From NCBI GenBank assembly GCA_029844215.1, contig JAQGDG010000046.1, positions 248,001 through 312,000 on the forward strand: a stretch of 64,000 nucleotides of DNA. The letters run 5' to 3'. A program made the position numbers and the translations under genes. Positions 34,840-46,153 of the stretch are shown one piece after another; position 1 is the first letter of the stretch; each line of letters starts with the position of its first letter. The DNA comes from Przewalskia tangutica. Lineage: Eukaryota > Streptophyta > Magnoliopsida > Solanales > Solanaceae. The notes below the pieces were generated by a model that was given only the letters and a program-made list of their open reading frames with translations, was not told where the DNA came from and made no database searches.

Positions 34840-35090
34840 CGATGCGAGAAATACCTCATGCGAGTCCGTAGGGCTTATGCGGGTGAAATAGTCCCGTGCG
34901 GCGGGTCCGACCTATCACGAGGAATACCTGCGAGTCCGTAAGGGCTTATGCGGGTGAAATAGTCCTATGCGAGGAATACCTTATCTGGGTCCGAAAGGGC
35001 TTATGCGGGTGAAATAGTCCCACGCGGTGGTCCACTATCACGAGAATACCTCACGCGTCCACGCGACCTATGCGGGTGAAATAGTCCCAG
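34840..35090 (+). repeat. Second F2 minisatellite (~62-bp unit)
   Basis: About four imperfect units containing GAATACCTCATGCGAGTCCG and GGGCTTATGCGGGTGAAATAG. Related units appear in E0 at 42395-42560 and, more weakly, in the E2 LTRs. Confidence 0.8.
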
Positions 35091-35985
35091 AATAGGATTC
35101 TTTGAATAATCTGCGCGGATGGCCGCTTTGATCATGAGCGTCCTATTTTATATTGTAAGGATACTATTGTTTACTCTCTCATTGTAGTAAGGCACAAGGT
35201 GTTGTATTTTGATTATCATATATGTCCCGGTTGTTTGTGTTACCCTATGGTCATGCTTTTACGAGGTAGGATTAGGGGCATGAGACCACGAGGTATTTAG
35301 GACACAGTGGGACTTGGTGTTCATGTATCCTTATGGGTGTTATTACATCATGGATCGCGATGAGAAGGATTCCACCGCATGATTGATATTATGGGCGTGA
35401 GACCCGTGGTTATATTTGAGTAATGACTTTGACGGCTGCGTCACGACTTGATATGATCGCTTATGTGTTATATGCATAGGTTGGATATCATACATGTCTC
35501 TGCTTTATTTAGATTATGATTTTATTACAAGATTTCATCGCTCACATACTTGGTACATTCTTCGTACTGACCTCCTTCGGGGGGCTGCGTTCATGCCGCA
35601 GGTTTAGGTACGCAGTTTGGTGATCGGCAGGTGTAGGACCCTGCTCAGAGTTCTTTTGGATAGCTCTCTTTGTTCAGGAGTTTATCATTTTGGTATAGTT
35701 CCTTCAGTACAGGCTTTTGTACATTTATGGGTACGGCGGGGCCTTGTCCCGTCATAGTTCAGTTTAACTCCAGAGGTGCAGATTCAGATGTGGGATTGGA
35801 CTCGTGTACAGTGTAGTGTCTTTTGTTTATGTATATTATATGGCAGCCTAGTCGGCTTTGCCTTGTGCGTACGTTGGTTTTAAAAAAAATGAGCTGTTAT
35901 AAATTTCCGCAATGTACTTAGTTGTTAAGGTAGGAGGGTGCCCAGGTAGGGCACCAGTCACGGGCCCGGGATTCGGGGCGTGACA

Positions 35986-36177
35986 CCTTTGGACCAGAAG
36001 CGAGAATTGGTACTGTTTTGCATCGTCGAGGTGATTCCTCGTTGGCTTGGATTTAAGTATTTGCGCGCGTGTATTATGTGATCATTGCGGCAATTGCAAA
36101 CTGGTTAAGCTATGAGGAACTTGATCGTTATCTGTCTTGAGAAGGAACATTCGACGAATGTTTCTAAGCGAGGAGAA
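35986..36177 (+). other. E3 core 3' end: F2 TSD, hairpin and polypurine tract
   Basis: CCTTT (35986-35990) is the right TSD of F2. The rest resumes the E3 post-gag tract (GAGGTGATTCCTCGTTGG). A shortened hairpin AACATTCG-A-CGAATG.. lies at 36146-36162 and the purine run GCGAGGAGAA at 36168-36177, just before the LTR. Confidence 0.85.
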
Positions 36178-36573
36178 TGTTATACCGTATTTCCAGTATG
36201 TGCGTGAGGGCGTGCGTGAAAAGTTTGAGCCTTAAAGTAGGCTAGTGCCAAAATTTTGTTCTGAAGTACCGAAAGAGTCGTTTCCGACGAAACGCTTTAC
36301 AAACTTTGCAAAGGGAAAATTCCGCTATATCATTTATTATTTTTGCGGATTTTTCCGAGAGATGAAATATTTTGGATTAACGGGAGGGTGACATGTGTCA
36401 CCTCAAAAGTGGACGGCAAAGGCAAGCTTGGCACGTTTTTTGTGCCTAAAGTTTGGTCAATAGTTGGTAGGATATTTTGGTGGTAGATGGATAAGGTGTA
36501 CTTGGGTAAATCTTGGCCTTACACTTGCACCACACTTGTCTTCATCTTGGCCATTGGTTGGCCATTGCCGACC

Positions 36574-36581
36574 TATAAATA
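36574..36581 (+). promoter_or_regulatory. TATA box, E3 3' LTR
   Basis: TATAAATA followed by CCCC, about 396 nt into the LTR. Confidence 0.6.
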
Positions 36582-38737
36582 CCCCTTAGTTGATGAACTT
36601 CTTCATCCACAAAATAGTTTCTAAGTGTTAAAATCCTCCCCTTAGAAAGGTTCTCGTCCAACCCTTGGAGAGACCTTGGCCGAAACCCCTCCCCCGTGTG
36701 AGCTTTAGCCGAAACCAACCCCCCTAGCCTAGTTGTGCTAGCCGAAATACACCCCCCTTTGTGGTATAGAAATACTTCTCCAAGTATTGTTATAATGCCA
36801 AAATACTCTAGCCCAAAACCTTTGTAGTATTTCCAAGTACCCTCTTTCTAAAAGCCGGAAAATACTATTATACTTCCTTTAGCCACTAAACGAAACCCTA
36901 TGGAAAAATCTCCATAATTGGTTGGAGTACTAAGTAGAAGTTGTGTAGAACTTCTAAGGGTTTCTTGGAGCGAATTGGAGCGCACGGAGTAGGAGCTAAA
37001 CCTTGCTCAGGATCGACTTTAAACTTGGATATTTTGGGGCTTACCGAGGTAAATAATCCTATCCTTCTATTGTAATTGGAAATTACATACTGTAGTTGTA
37101 TTGAAATGAATATAAGATTCATAGAAGAGATTGAACTGTAATAGAAGGATATTACAGATAAGACTTGAACTAAAATCGCATCAGAAGAATATTTAAGTAG
37201 AAGATTAAACTGTACTTACATAGGACCGTATTTACAGTAGTCTTATAACCTTTATTGTTGACTGTTCTGCGAGTAGCATGTACTACTTGGAAGGTGGACA
37301 AGGCTAGCCGGGTTATAGCCAGGAAGCGCTTGCTAATAGTCGATAATCGTCGCGAGGTATGTGATTCTTCCTATACTCTTGAGCATGATATTTTAAAAGA
37401 ATATATATATATAGTACGGTAGCGTCGTGTGTTAATCGAACGTGGTTGTACAAATGTCTTTTGACTTAAGCTAATAATATATATATATATAGTACTGCGA
37501 CGTACGTGTGCTAACTGAACGTAGTTGTACGGCAATGTCTTTTGACTTAAGCCTGAATAATAAGAATCTTGAAGTATTTCAAAAGAATTAAGAATCCTTT
37601 TTGAAAGAAGAGTAATACTTGGTTTTGAAAACATAAGAGTTATACTAGCTTTATGGGAAGTTAGGTATAACGTTTTAAGGGAGGTAAAATGAATGGTTTA
37701 TTGATTTTAAAAGTTAAGAGACTTGATCTTAAAAGATAAGAGACTTGACTTAAATAAATTAATATGAATTTTGTGTGAAACCTCATTCGTGAGTAATGAG
37801 TACTTGGTTTTTAAAAAGGAATAATGTTTTCCTGATTTCGGAAATCAGAATGAGTATCAACAAACCACGGCGTTAATAAAGGAAATGTAATGACTAATGA
37901 AGTATTATTAAAACCGATAAACCTCCATCTGCATAGAAACTAAGATGAGACAAAATGATATTACATTTTCTAGATCATGGCTGCTTTAATAAGATGGTTA
38001 TAAACAAGAATAAAACTGCTCACACATATGGCATATGTTACTCAATTGTTTTAAAAGAGATTAAGACATTGAACTATGAAACTTTTCTAAAATAAAGAGA
38101 CTTGAGTAATTGAAATTAGGCAAACTGGAACTTTAAGGAAAAGAAAGGCATTGTTTTGTCTTAAATTGGTTTAAAACATAAAGTGTTATAACAGCTTTAT
38201 GGGAAGTTAGTTATAACGACTTTATGAGAACAAAAGAAGGGTTTTATCATTGGTTATAATGTGGTAACTTGACTTTGAAAAAGAGAAGTGTTTTGGTCCA
38301 AAAAGAAGGCATGGTATTGCCTTAATTTGGTTTTAAAAAGGAAAGTATGGAAGTTGTTTTGGTTTACTTAAAAAGATGTAAGTCACTCTATTTTTATACT
38401 AAGGGTATCGGGTGACTTTTATAAAAGGAATGGATCTCTTAAAAGGAATTTAACGTACGTAGTACTTTAGGGTTAAAACCCGGACTTTGACATAAAATGA
38501 AAGCACCTTGAGTTGTGTATAACTTGCCTATGCTTGTTGTTGTGAAACTTGCCTATGCTTGTTGTGATAGCCTTTGTTGTGCAAGAATTGTGTTTCTATA
38601 CTCTGGCGCCTCGATGGAGGGCGGTTGACTTGTTGAGAACTTACTTGGAGCGTCTGGCGGTGACGGAGAATTCCACCGCACGCTCCTATTGATAGTGTTA
38701 TTCCACGGACTAGCTCTCCATGAGGTTTCTTCATCGT

Positions 38738-38950
38738 CGCCTTGGTACCTGGTGGCTTCGTACTTGCCCGCCTCGTGGCTGATTCGGCCTTCGTACCTGT
38801 AGTTAGCCCTCGCACTTGCCCGTTCGATTAGTGACGAAGTCTCGTGATCTGACCTTGGTACTGGTAGTTAGCCCTCAGACTTGCCGGTCAGCTACGTGGC
38901 CGACGCGGTATCGGTAGTCGGCTTCGTACTTGCCCGTATCGACCGTGGTT
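38738..38950 (+). repeat. Minisatellite slot, E3 3' LTR
   Basis: Four imperfect units on CTTGGTACC and GTAGTTAGCCCTC..ACTTGCC, matching 15960-16150 of the 5' LTR. Confidence 0.7.
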
Positions 38951-39661
38951 TGGTTGTATTGGATTGTTAGTGCGGATTTGGCATCGTAGGACTTGGTGTT
39001 CGTGTGTACTTCGTGTTATCATATCATAGGCTGCCGATGAGGAAGGTATTCCACGGGCATGATTGATGTTATGGGCGTGAGACCCATCGTTATATTTGAG
39101 TAATGACTTGGAGGCGTGAGTCCACGACTTGATATAATCATATATGTGTGTCTTGTAGTTTGGTTATCATGTCTCTCCCGCTTTATATAGACTATTATGA
39201 TTTCATTTACGATTTACTGATTCACATACTTAGTACTGTTATCTTGACCTCGCCCGGCTGCGTTCATCTGTGCAGTAGAGGTACATTTGTCGATCCGCTT
39301 TAGGATCACATTTTAGCGTGTTGAAGCTCTGTTCCTTGGAGGCTTATCTTTGGTATGTTACCACTGAGTCCATAGGTTCTTGTACATTCGTGGTATGGCG
39401 GGGCCCCTGTCCGTCATAGTTGTTGTAAAAATCTTAAGTGCATGTGTTGTAAGCGGGGTTGTAAGGATTGTAATCGCTCAAAGGTCGATATTTATATAAA
39501 TCTTTGAAAGGCAACCGTTTTGGTTGGCCTATTTTCTTTCATCTTGATCTATATCTATTTACATGTTTAAGTTTTCATTTTCGCTGGTTTTTCTCTGATG
39601 TTGTATCACTAGGGTGCCCGGGGTAAGGCACCAGTCACGGGCCCGGGTTCGGGTCGTGGCA

Positions 39662-39666
39662 CTTGA
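39662..39666 (+). repeat. E3 target-site duplication, right copy
   Basis: CTTGA directly after the E3 LTR end; pairs with 13465-13469. Confidence 0.9.
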
Positions 39667-41333
39667 CTTAATTGATTTAATATGAATTTTGTTAAAAAGC
39701 GTGAAACCTCATTCGTGAGTAATGAGTACTTGGTTTGAAAAAGGAATAATGTTTTACTGGTTTCGGAAATGAGAATAAGTATCGAACAAACCACAGCAGC
39801 GTTAATAAAGGGAAATGTAATGACTAATAAAGTATTATTAAAACCAGTAGAAACCTCCATCTGCATAGAAGCTAAGATGAGACAAAATGATATTACATTT
39901 CCTAGATCATGGCTACTTTAATAAGATTGTTATGAACAAGAATAACCTACTCACACATAAGGCATATATTACTCAACTGTTTTTAAAAGAGAATTATGTT
40001 ATTAAATGATTAAGACTATGAACTATGAAATCCTTCGAAAATAAGAAACGTGAATATTTGAAATTAGGCAAACTTGAACTTTTGGAAAAGAATGTTGTTA
40101 CTTGACTTTAAGTGGGAAAGTGCTTTGGTTTAAAAAGAAGGGCATAATATTGTCTTAATTGTTTTAAAAGGAAAACATGGTAATATCTTAATCTGTCTTA
40201 AATGAGCGTTTAAATGTTATGGCCACTCGACTACCGAGTTCAGTGAGATGAGCAGGAATGTATTTCACTCGACTACCGCGTTCGAGATGAGCGGGAATGT
40301 ATTTCACTCGACTACGCGTTCGAGATGAGCAGAATGTATTTCACTCATCACCGCGTTAAGCGAGATGAGCAGGAATGTATTTCACTCGACTACGCGTTAA
40401 TGGGATGAGCGGGAATGTATTTCACTGACTACCGTTCAGAGATGAGCAGGAATGTATTTCACTCGACTACCGCGTTCGTGGATGAGCGGGAATGTATTTC
40501 ACTCGACTACGCGTTCGTAGGATGAACGGGAATGTATTTCACCACGATACCGAGTCCATGAGATGGGACCGAATGTATTTCATGCGACACCGCGTTCATG
40601 GGATGAAAGCGGGAATGTATACCACACGATCGATCTGAGTCCATGAGATGGGACCGAATGTATTCCATACGATTTCACCTCGAGTCCATGAGATGGGCCG
40701 AGACATGTTACACGTATCACATAACTAATACCTAGACTGCCGGCAGTGAGGAAGGAGTTCCACGGGCATGAGGGATGACTTTGAGGGCGTGAGTCCCTGA
40801 CTTGACATATCGCTTATATTATGAAGCGTAGTTTTGTTATCATACATGTCTCTGATTTATATAGACTACTATGATTTCATTTCTGATATTTTCGATTTCA
40901 CATACTTGGTACTGTTGTCGACCTCCTTGGGCTGCGTTCATGCCGCAGTAGAGTACACCGGTTGTTGATCCTCGCCATAGGATCACGGTTCGTATTGGGA
41001 AGCTCCGTTTCTCCGGAGGCTTATCTTTTGGTATGTTTCCCTGAGTTGTAGGTTCTGTACATTCAGGGGTATGGCGGGGCCCTGTCCCGTCATAGGTGTT
41101 GTTACTTTCTTAGAGGTCTGTAGTACTGTTGTGGGCGGGGTTTGAAAAAAAGGATGTAACTGTTCAAAATTTCTGTATATATGCAAGGAGGCAACCGTTT
41201 TGGTTGGCCTATTTTATTATCTTATCTCTTGTTTCATATCTGTATGTTTTATGTTCCGCTGATTTCTCTGATGTATGACTACTTGGGTGCCCGGGTAAGG
41301 CACCAGTCACGGGCCCCGGAACGGGTCGTGACA
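39667..41333 (+). repeat. E1 3' LTR, right part
   Basis: Continues the LTR broken at 13469 (CTTAATTGATTTAATATG) and ends CCGGAACGGGTCGTGACA at 41333. Net LTR length with the left part is about 3.18 kb. Sequence after 41333 belongs to the older element E0; no TSD can be checked since the E1 left end is outside the window. Confidence 0.88.
40216..40690 (+). repeat. ~39-bp minisatellite in E1 3' LTR
   Basis: About twelve adjacent units of GAATGTATTTCACTCGACTA followed by CCGCGTTCG.GATGAGCGG, decaying toward the right into a CCATGAGATGGGACC variant. The shorter 31-bp relative is in the solo LTR at 17683-17937. Confidence 0.9.
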
Positions 41334-42189
41334 AGAATCCTCCATCTGCATAGAAGCTAAGATAAGACAAAATTGTATTACTTTTTCTAGATCATGGCTG
41401 CTTTAATAAGATCGTTATAAATAAGTATAACCTATTCACAACGCATAAAAGTATATGTTACTGAATTAACAGAGTTTACGTATGAAGTTTTAAGACTATG
41501 AACCTTGAATTCTAAAAAGGTTAAGAGACTTTATTTTTCAAGTTATGGGACTTGATTTTTAAAGGAAGGAATGACTTGATTTAAAAGTATAGAATACTTG
41601 ATTCGGGAAAAGCATATGTAACTTGATTTTCTTAAAGAAAAGAGACTTGATATTTAAGTTAAGAAACTTGGCTTCTTAAAGTTAAGAGACTTGAATTATT
41701 TTGAAATCTATGTAACTTGATTTGAAAGTATAAGTCTCTTGGTTATAAAAGGAATGAATTTGCCTAAGACATAAAGAGTTATAACGCCTTTATGGGAAGT
41801 TGGTTATAACAACTTTATGGAAGGTTAAAAGAATAGTTTTCTTTCTAGTATTGTAAACAAAGAGATGACTTGAAATAATGAAGGGCAATTTGATTTAAAG
41901 GCATCAATTGCTTAAATATTTTTAAAGTGGAAGTCACTTGATTTAGAAGCCGATAAATGTATTTCTAAAAAAGTATTGTGACTTGTCTTGAAAAGTATAT
42001 ATGACTTGATACTACGGTTATTAGTATCTTGGAAGTTTTATATGGAAAAGAGTCATTTTAAAAGAATAAAGGTACGTAGTACTTTGGGTTAAATTCCCGG
42101 ATTTTATAATGACATGTTAGTGCCTTAAGTAAACTAAAAGAGAGCGTATGTAAATAAGGTTAATAAGAAGTTAGGGGATTTCTTAACTT

Positions 42190-42304
42190 GCTTATGTTAT
42201 GTATGATAAGCCGGTAGTGCTTATATTATGTATGATAAGCCGGTAGTGCTTATGTTATGTATGATAAGCCGGTAGTGCTTATGTTATGTATGATAGCCGG
42301 TTGT
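42190..42304 (+). repeat. 29-bp minisatellite (four units) in E0
   Basis: Unit GCTTATGTTATGTATGATAA plus GCCGGTAGT, four near-perfect copies; the last loses a few bases. Confidence 0.92.
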
Positions 42305-42394
42305 GCTAGTTTATGTTATTCTTACGGGGTAAAGCCCCGGGTTACTACTAATTCCATGGATTTGCTATCCATGATGCGAGTGAGGCGTTTGTAC

Positions 42395-42560
42395 TCATTC
42401 TAAGCGGGTGAAATAGTCCTGTGCGGGTGAAATATTCCCATGCGGAGCGCATCGCTCCATTGCGGGTCCACAGGACCTATGCGGGTGAAATATTCCCATG
42501 CGAGGAGGATGACCTCATTGCGGGTCCATAGGACCTATGCGGGTGAAATAGTCTCATGAG
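42395..42560 (+). repeat. ~66-bp GC-rich repeats in E0
   Basis: Two to three units with GCGGGTGAAATATTCCCATG and GGGTCCA.AGGACCTAT, related to the second F2 minisatellite. Confidence 0.75.
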
Positions 42561-42628
42561 TAGGATTGTCAAATGATACTATGGGCAGGTGGCCCTAAGT
42601 TGATCATAAGCTTCCTATTTTTATGTAG

Positions 42629-42803
42629 TATACCTTTATGGGCAGACTTATGTGATTTTATCGCGTCCCAGATTGGGTCGGGCAATATACCTTTATGGGC
42701 AGACTTATGTGATTGTATCGCGTCCCAGATTGGGCCGGGCAGTATACCTTTATGGGCAGACTTATGTGACTTTATCGCGTCCCAGAATGGACCGGGCAGT
42801 ATA
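42629..42803 (+). repeat. 57-bp minisatellite (three units) in E0
   Basis: Unit TATACCTTTATGGGCAGACT...TCGCGTCCCAGATTGGGTCGGGCAG, three near-identical copies, ending just before the array insertion at GCGTC. Confidence 0.93.
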
Positions 42804-42804
42804 G

Positions 42805-42809
42805 GCGTC
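42805..42809 (+). repeat. Array target-site duplication, left copy
   Basis: GCGTC before TGTTATACC; the second copy is at 62366-62370, 19.6 kb away. Confidence 0.93.
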
Positions 42810-43081
42810 TGTTATACCCCGTATTTCCAGAGTATGTACGTGGGGGCGTACGTAGAAAAGTTTGAGCCTTAAAGTTAGGCAAGATTCGAAATTTGTACAC
42901 AACCCCCGTAAAGAATCGTTTTTCGGCAAGCGTTTCTGAGAACTTGCGAAGGAAAATTCGGCTATGTCATTTTAATTTTTGCGGATTTTTCCGGCGTCGA
43001 ACATTTTGGACCAACGAGATGGTGATACTTGTCACCCTCAAGTGGCGGATTGGAGTGGACGAAAGGGGGACGTTTCCTCCC

Positions 43082-43133
43082 TTGTTTTGTGCCTTATTTT
43101 GGCCTTGTTTTGTGCCTTGTTTTGTGTCATGTT
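43082..43133 (+). repeat. 12-bp U3 direct repeats, LTR-a
   Basis: Four to five copies of TTGTTTTGTGCC with variants (TTATTTTGGCC, TTGTTTTGTGTC), ending about 90 nt before the TATA box. Also in LTR-b, -c and -d and the minus-strand solo LTR. Confidence 0.8.
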
Positions 43134-43219
43134 TGGTGGAGTAGGGATAGGGTGCACTTGGCTTGATCTTGGCCTTACACTTGCCTTGCACTTGGCTTGA
43201 TCATGGCCTTTGGTTTCCC

Positions 43220-43227
43220 TATAAATA
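43220..43227 (+). promoter_or_regulatory. TATA box, LTR-a (promoter of array unit 1)
   Basis: TATAAATA followed by CCCCCC, 410 nt into the LTR; would leave about 2.7 kb of R plus U5. Confidence 0.65.
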
Positions 43228-43719
43228 CCCCCCATTGCTTGAAGGTTTTCTTCATCCCTCAATTCATTCTAAGTCTTGAAAACTCTTCCCCCCTTTGTGT
43301 TGTTCTCGTCCTAGCCTCCCCCCTCCCCCTTTGTTAGGCTTTGTGGCCGAGAGGGTACCCCCCTCCTAGTAGTGTTGACCGAGGGGTACACCCCCCCCCC
43401 CCCCTTGCCTTGTTGTTCTCGTATAATACCCCCTTTTTGGTAGAGAAATACTCTCCAAGTATTGTTACTATACCCAAAATACCTTGGCCTTATACCTTGT
43501 AGTATTCCAAAAGTTACCTCTATCGTAGAGCAGGAAATACTACCTTTTGTCCTTTAGTCTCAAACCGAAACCCTAAAGAAATCTTCATATCGAGTTGAAG
43601 TATATAGAAGAAGTTGTGTAGAACTTCTAAGGGTTGTTTGGAGGCGGGTTGGAGCGCACTGAGTAGAGCTAAACCTTGCTCGGGATCGACATTATAACTT
43701 GGATAATTTTGGGCTTATC

Positions 43720-43726
43720 GAGGTAA
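43720..43726 (+). promoter_or_regulatory. Splice-donor-like site in LTR-a leader
   Basis: GAGGTAAAT context (GT at 43723-43724), about 500 nt after the TATA box, inside a block conserved in every LTR of the window. Function is inferred only. Confidence 0.4.
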
Positions 43727-45075
43727 ATATTCTTGTCCCTTATTGTAATTGGAAATTACATGTTGTAGGATTATATAGTTGAAGTATACTATATATAGAA
43801 ATGAACATAGCTTTGCGGCAATGTCTTTTGACTTAAGCTGAATATAAAGAAGAGAATTTGTAATTACATAGACCTGTATTCTGATGAGACTTGTGTGGTA
43901 TTCTTGTGTAGTAGAATTGTACACGTGCGGTTAGGCGTATAACCCCCTGGTTGGCTTGGCCGCCTCGATAGAGGAGGAGATTTCTGCGATTTGCGGGGAG
44001 AGTCTTTGCCGAATTTTACGTAGAATATGGGCGTGCGTTTAGAAGTTAATAGACGTTTGTGGCCTATATAGGTGGAAGTACTACGAGTAGCGTATTCTAC
44101 TTGAAGAGTGGAAAAGGCTAGCCGGGTTACAGTACTGTGGAGCGTTTTGCTTATTGTCGATAATCGTCGCGAGGTATGTGAACCTCTTCCTATCATTTCT
44201 AGCATGATGTTTTGTAAACTATGTAGTATGGTAGACGTACATATGCTAAATGAGTTTGGTTGGTTCAAAACATAGGGTGTTATAATAGCTTTATGGGAAG
44301 TTAGTTATAACGACTCTATGTGGGTAAAAGAATGGTTTATTGATCGTAGAAGTTAAGAGACTTGATCTTGAAAGATAAGAGACTTAACTTATTTGACTTG
44401 TTATATAACATTTTGTTTAAAATGTTGTGAAACCTCATTCGAGTAATGAGTACTTGGTTTTAAAAAGAATAAGGTTTCTTGATTTGGAAATGAGAATAAG
44501 TGTCGAACAAACCACGTAGCGCTAATAAAGGAAAATGTATTGAAAAATAACTAATTGTTATTAAAACCAGTATAAACCTCCATCTGCATAGAAGCTAAGA
44601 TAAGACAAAATTGTATTACATTTCCTAGATCATGGCTGCTGTAACAAGATTGTTTTAAACAAGAATAAACGACTCACACACAAGACATATGTTACTCAAT
44701 GGTTTTAAAAGAGATTAAGACTATGAGTTATGAAACCTTTCTAAAATGAGAAACTTGAGCATTTGAAATTAAGAACTTGAGCGTTTGGAAAATAATGTTG
44801 TTACTTGATTTTACAAAGGGAAGTGTTTTAGTACTTAAAAAGATAGTCACTCTATTTCTATATCTGCGGGTATTGTGTGACTTTTGTGAAGAAAGCGGAT
44901 CCTTTAATAAGAATTAATGTATGTAGTACTTTGGGGTTAAAACCCGGATTTGTTGTAATAAAATATAAGTCTATGAGTTTGTTGAACTTGCCTATGCTTG
45001 TTGTGATAGCCTTTGTTGTGCAAGTGTTGTATTTCTGTGTTATCGCGTCTCGTTGGAGTAGGTTATACGGTTGAT

Positions 45076-45310
45076 TGATGGACATCTTGACACGATGGGT
45101 GGCCGAGTATGCTTCCATTGTCGATCCTTTTGGACATACTGACACGATGGGTGGCCCACGGGTATGCTTCCATTAGGAGTGTTATCTTGTTATTTGCTTT
45201 GGACATACTGACACGATGGGTGGCCCACGAGTATGCTTCCATTTCGATTGCTATATGGATATTTCCTTTGGACATACCGACACGATGGGTGGCCGGGTAT
45301 CTTCCATTAG
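45076..45310 (+). repeat. Minisatellite slot, LTR-a (~60-bp unit)
   Basis: Four units with GACACGATGGGTGGCCCACG and GTATGCTTCCATT, separated by GGACATACT-type linkers of variable length. Same in LTR-b (50570-50790), LTR-c (56033-56270) and LTR-d (61480-61710). Confidence 0.88.
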
Positions 45311-45959
45311 GATGGTTCCATGGCCATGCTTATACCGGTGAGATGTCGGGCATGCGGCGTTGTGCGGGTTAAATTCCCGGGTTATATTTGAGTGATGACT
45401 TGAGGGCGTGAGTCCCTGACTTGACATGACTGCTTTTATGTTGTGAACTGTAGTTTTGTTATCATACATGTCTCCTGTTTTTGTATAGACTATTATGATT
45501 TCATTCTGATATTTTTGATTTCACATACTTGGTACTGTTGTTATCGACCTCGCCGGAGGCTGCGTTCATGCAGCGGTAGAGGTACACATGTTGGTCTCGC
45601 TCATAGGATCACGATTCGGCGTTAGGAAGCTCAGTTCTCGGAGGCTTATCTTTTGGTATGTTACCACGAGTTGTAGGTTCTTGTACATTCAGGGGTATAG
45701 CGGGGCCCTGTCCCGTCATGTTGTATAAAACTCTTAGAGCTCTGTAGTACTGTTGTGGGCAGGGTTTGTAAAAGGGATTAAACTGTTCGTTTTGAAAGAC
45801 TTGTATATATATTTTTTATTGGAAGGTGACGTTTGGTTGGCGGTTTATGATCATATATCTTGTTTCATGTTTAAGTTTTATTTCCGATTTACTCGATGTT
45901 GTATCACTAGGGTGCCGGGTAAGGCACGATCCACGGGCCAGGAACGGTCGTGACAAAAG

Positions 45960-45970
45960 TGGTATCGAGC
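45960..45970 (+). other. Primer-binding site, array core 1
   Basis: TGGTATCGAGC, four bases after LTR-a; a CAG of the intact E3 site is reduced to CG. Confidence 0.82.
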
Positions 45971-46153
45971 GATTAATCCTCGGAAAGTGTCTACGCACCG
46001 TGTCTAGTAAGTCTTGATTATCGGTGTGTTGTGCACCACATCTATAATCGGAGTGCGAGACATTTAGGATTGGTTTCCCTTCTTCTCATTACGAGATCGT
46101 GCCTTAGAAAGTGTGTTGTAAGTTGGACCCCTGACGTATCTCGTTTTACGATT

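Larger units (their letters stand above)
22153..35985 (+). mobile_element. F2: solo LTR of a second family (~4.0 kb net), split by E4
   Basis: Starts TGTTACACCCCGTAAGTCC and ends GGATTCGGGGCGTGACA, with CCTTT on both sides. Removing E4 and one TSD copy leaves about 4.0 kb with no primer site, PPT or coding core, hence a solo LTR. It is diverged from the TGTTATACC group but keeps the same order of blocks: terminal end, TATA-like box, leader block (CTTGGAAATTTTAAGGGCTTATAAAG near 23000), GGTTATAACGGCTTTATGGG near 24190, repeat slot, and the ATTTGAGTAATGACTTTGA region near 35420. Two different minisatellites lie in its second half. Confidence 0.88.
13470..39661 (+). mobile_element. E3: gag-only LTR retrotransposon, heavily interrupted
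   Basis: A plus-strand element: LTR 13470-16853, primer site 16858, leader 16854-17056, gag 20264-21444, post-gag tract to 22152 and 35991-36177, LTR 36178-39661. Perfect 5-bp TSD CTTGA. Removing the two inserted LTR units (17057-20259 and 22153-35985) leaves a core of only about 2.3 kb with gag and no pol, the same plan as the tandem array units. E3 lies inside the 3' LTR of E1. Confidence 0.9.
36178..39661 (+). repeat. E3 3' LTR (3.48 kb)
   Basis: Starts TGTTATACCGTATTTCC and ends GGTTCGGGTCGTGGCA; the usual GTGACA end reads GTGGCA here. It carries the duplicated (TA)n/TGTCTTTTGACTTAAG segment at 37398-37560 and the GGTAC repeat slot at 38738-38950, as in its partner. Confidence 0.9.
41334..42809 (+). 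repeat. E0 LTR remnant, left part
   Basis: LTR-type sequence not belonging to E1: CCTCCATCTGCATAGAAGCTAAG, the GAGTTATAACGCCTTTATGGG block (about 41777) and TACGTAGTACTTTGGG (42073). Three different tandem repeats follow. Its style is closest to F2 (AAATAGTCC, GCGGGTGAAATA). The tandem array interrupts it at 42810 and it resumes at 62371. Its 5' part would lie left of E1, outside the window. Confidence 0.72.
42810..45955 (+). repeat. Array LTR-a (3.15 kb)
   Basis: Starts TGTTATACCCCGTATTTCC and ends GGAACGGTCGTGACA. It contains the terminal hairpin GTACG/CGTAC (42836-42851), TTGTTTTGTGCC repeats (about 43082-43133), a TATA box, a C-run (43388-43403), the donor-like GAG/GTAAAT at 43720-43726, the palindrome TGTAATT-GGA-AATTACA near 43744 and the GACACGATGGGTGG repeat slot at 45076-45310. 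Confidence 0.93.

Noticed and set aside
13470..39661. Dating insertions from LTR divergence
   Set aside because: The indel and CAG-context noise is larger than the likely true divergence, so any age would be misleading.
40216..40690. CRISPR-like or centromeric satellite array
   Set aside because: The ~39-bp units are confined to one LTR and related to the 31-bp LTR repeat. No spacers, and too short for a centromeric array.
43387..43404. Long C-run as a G-quadruplex or functional element
   Set aside because: Its length varies from a few to about 17 C between array copies, as expected for homopolymer miscalls or slippage.
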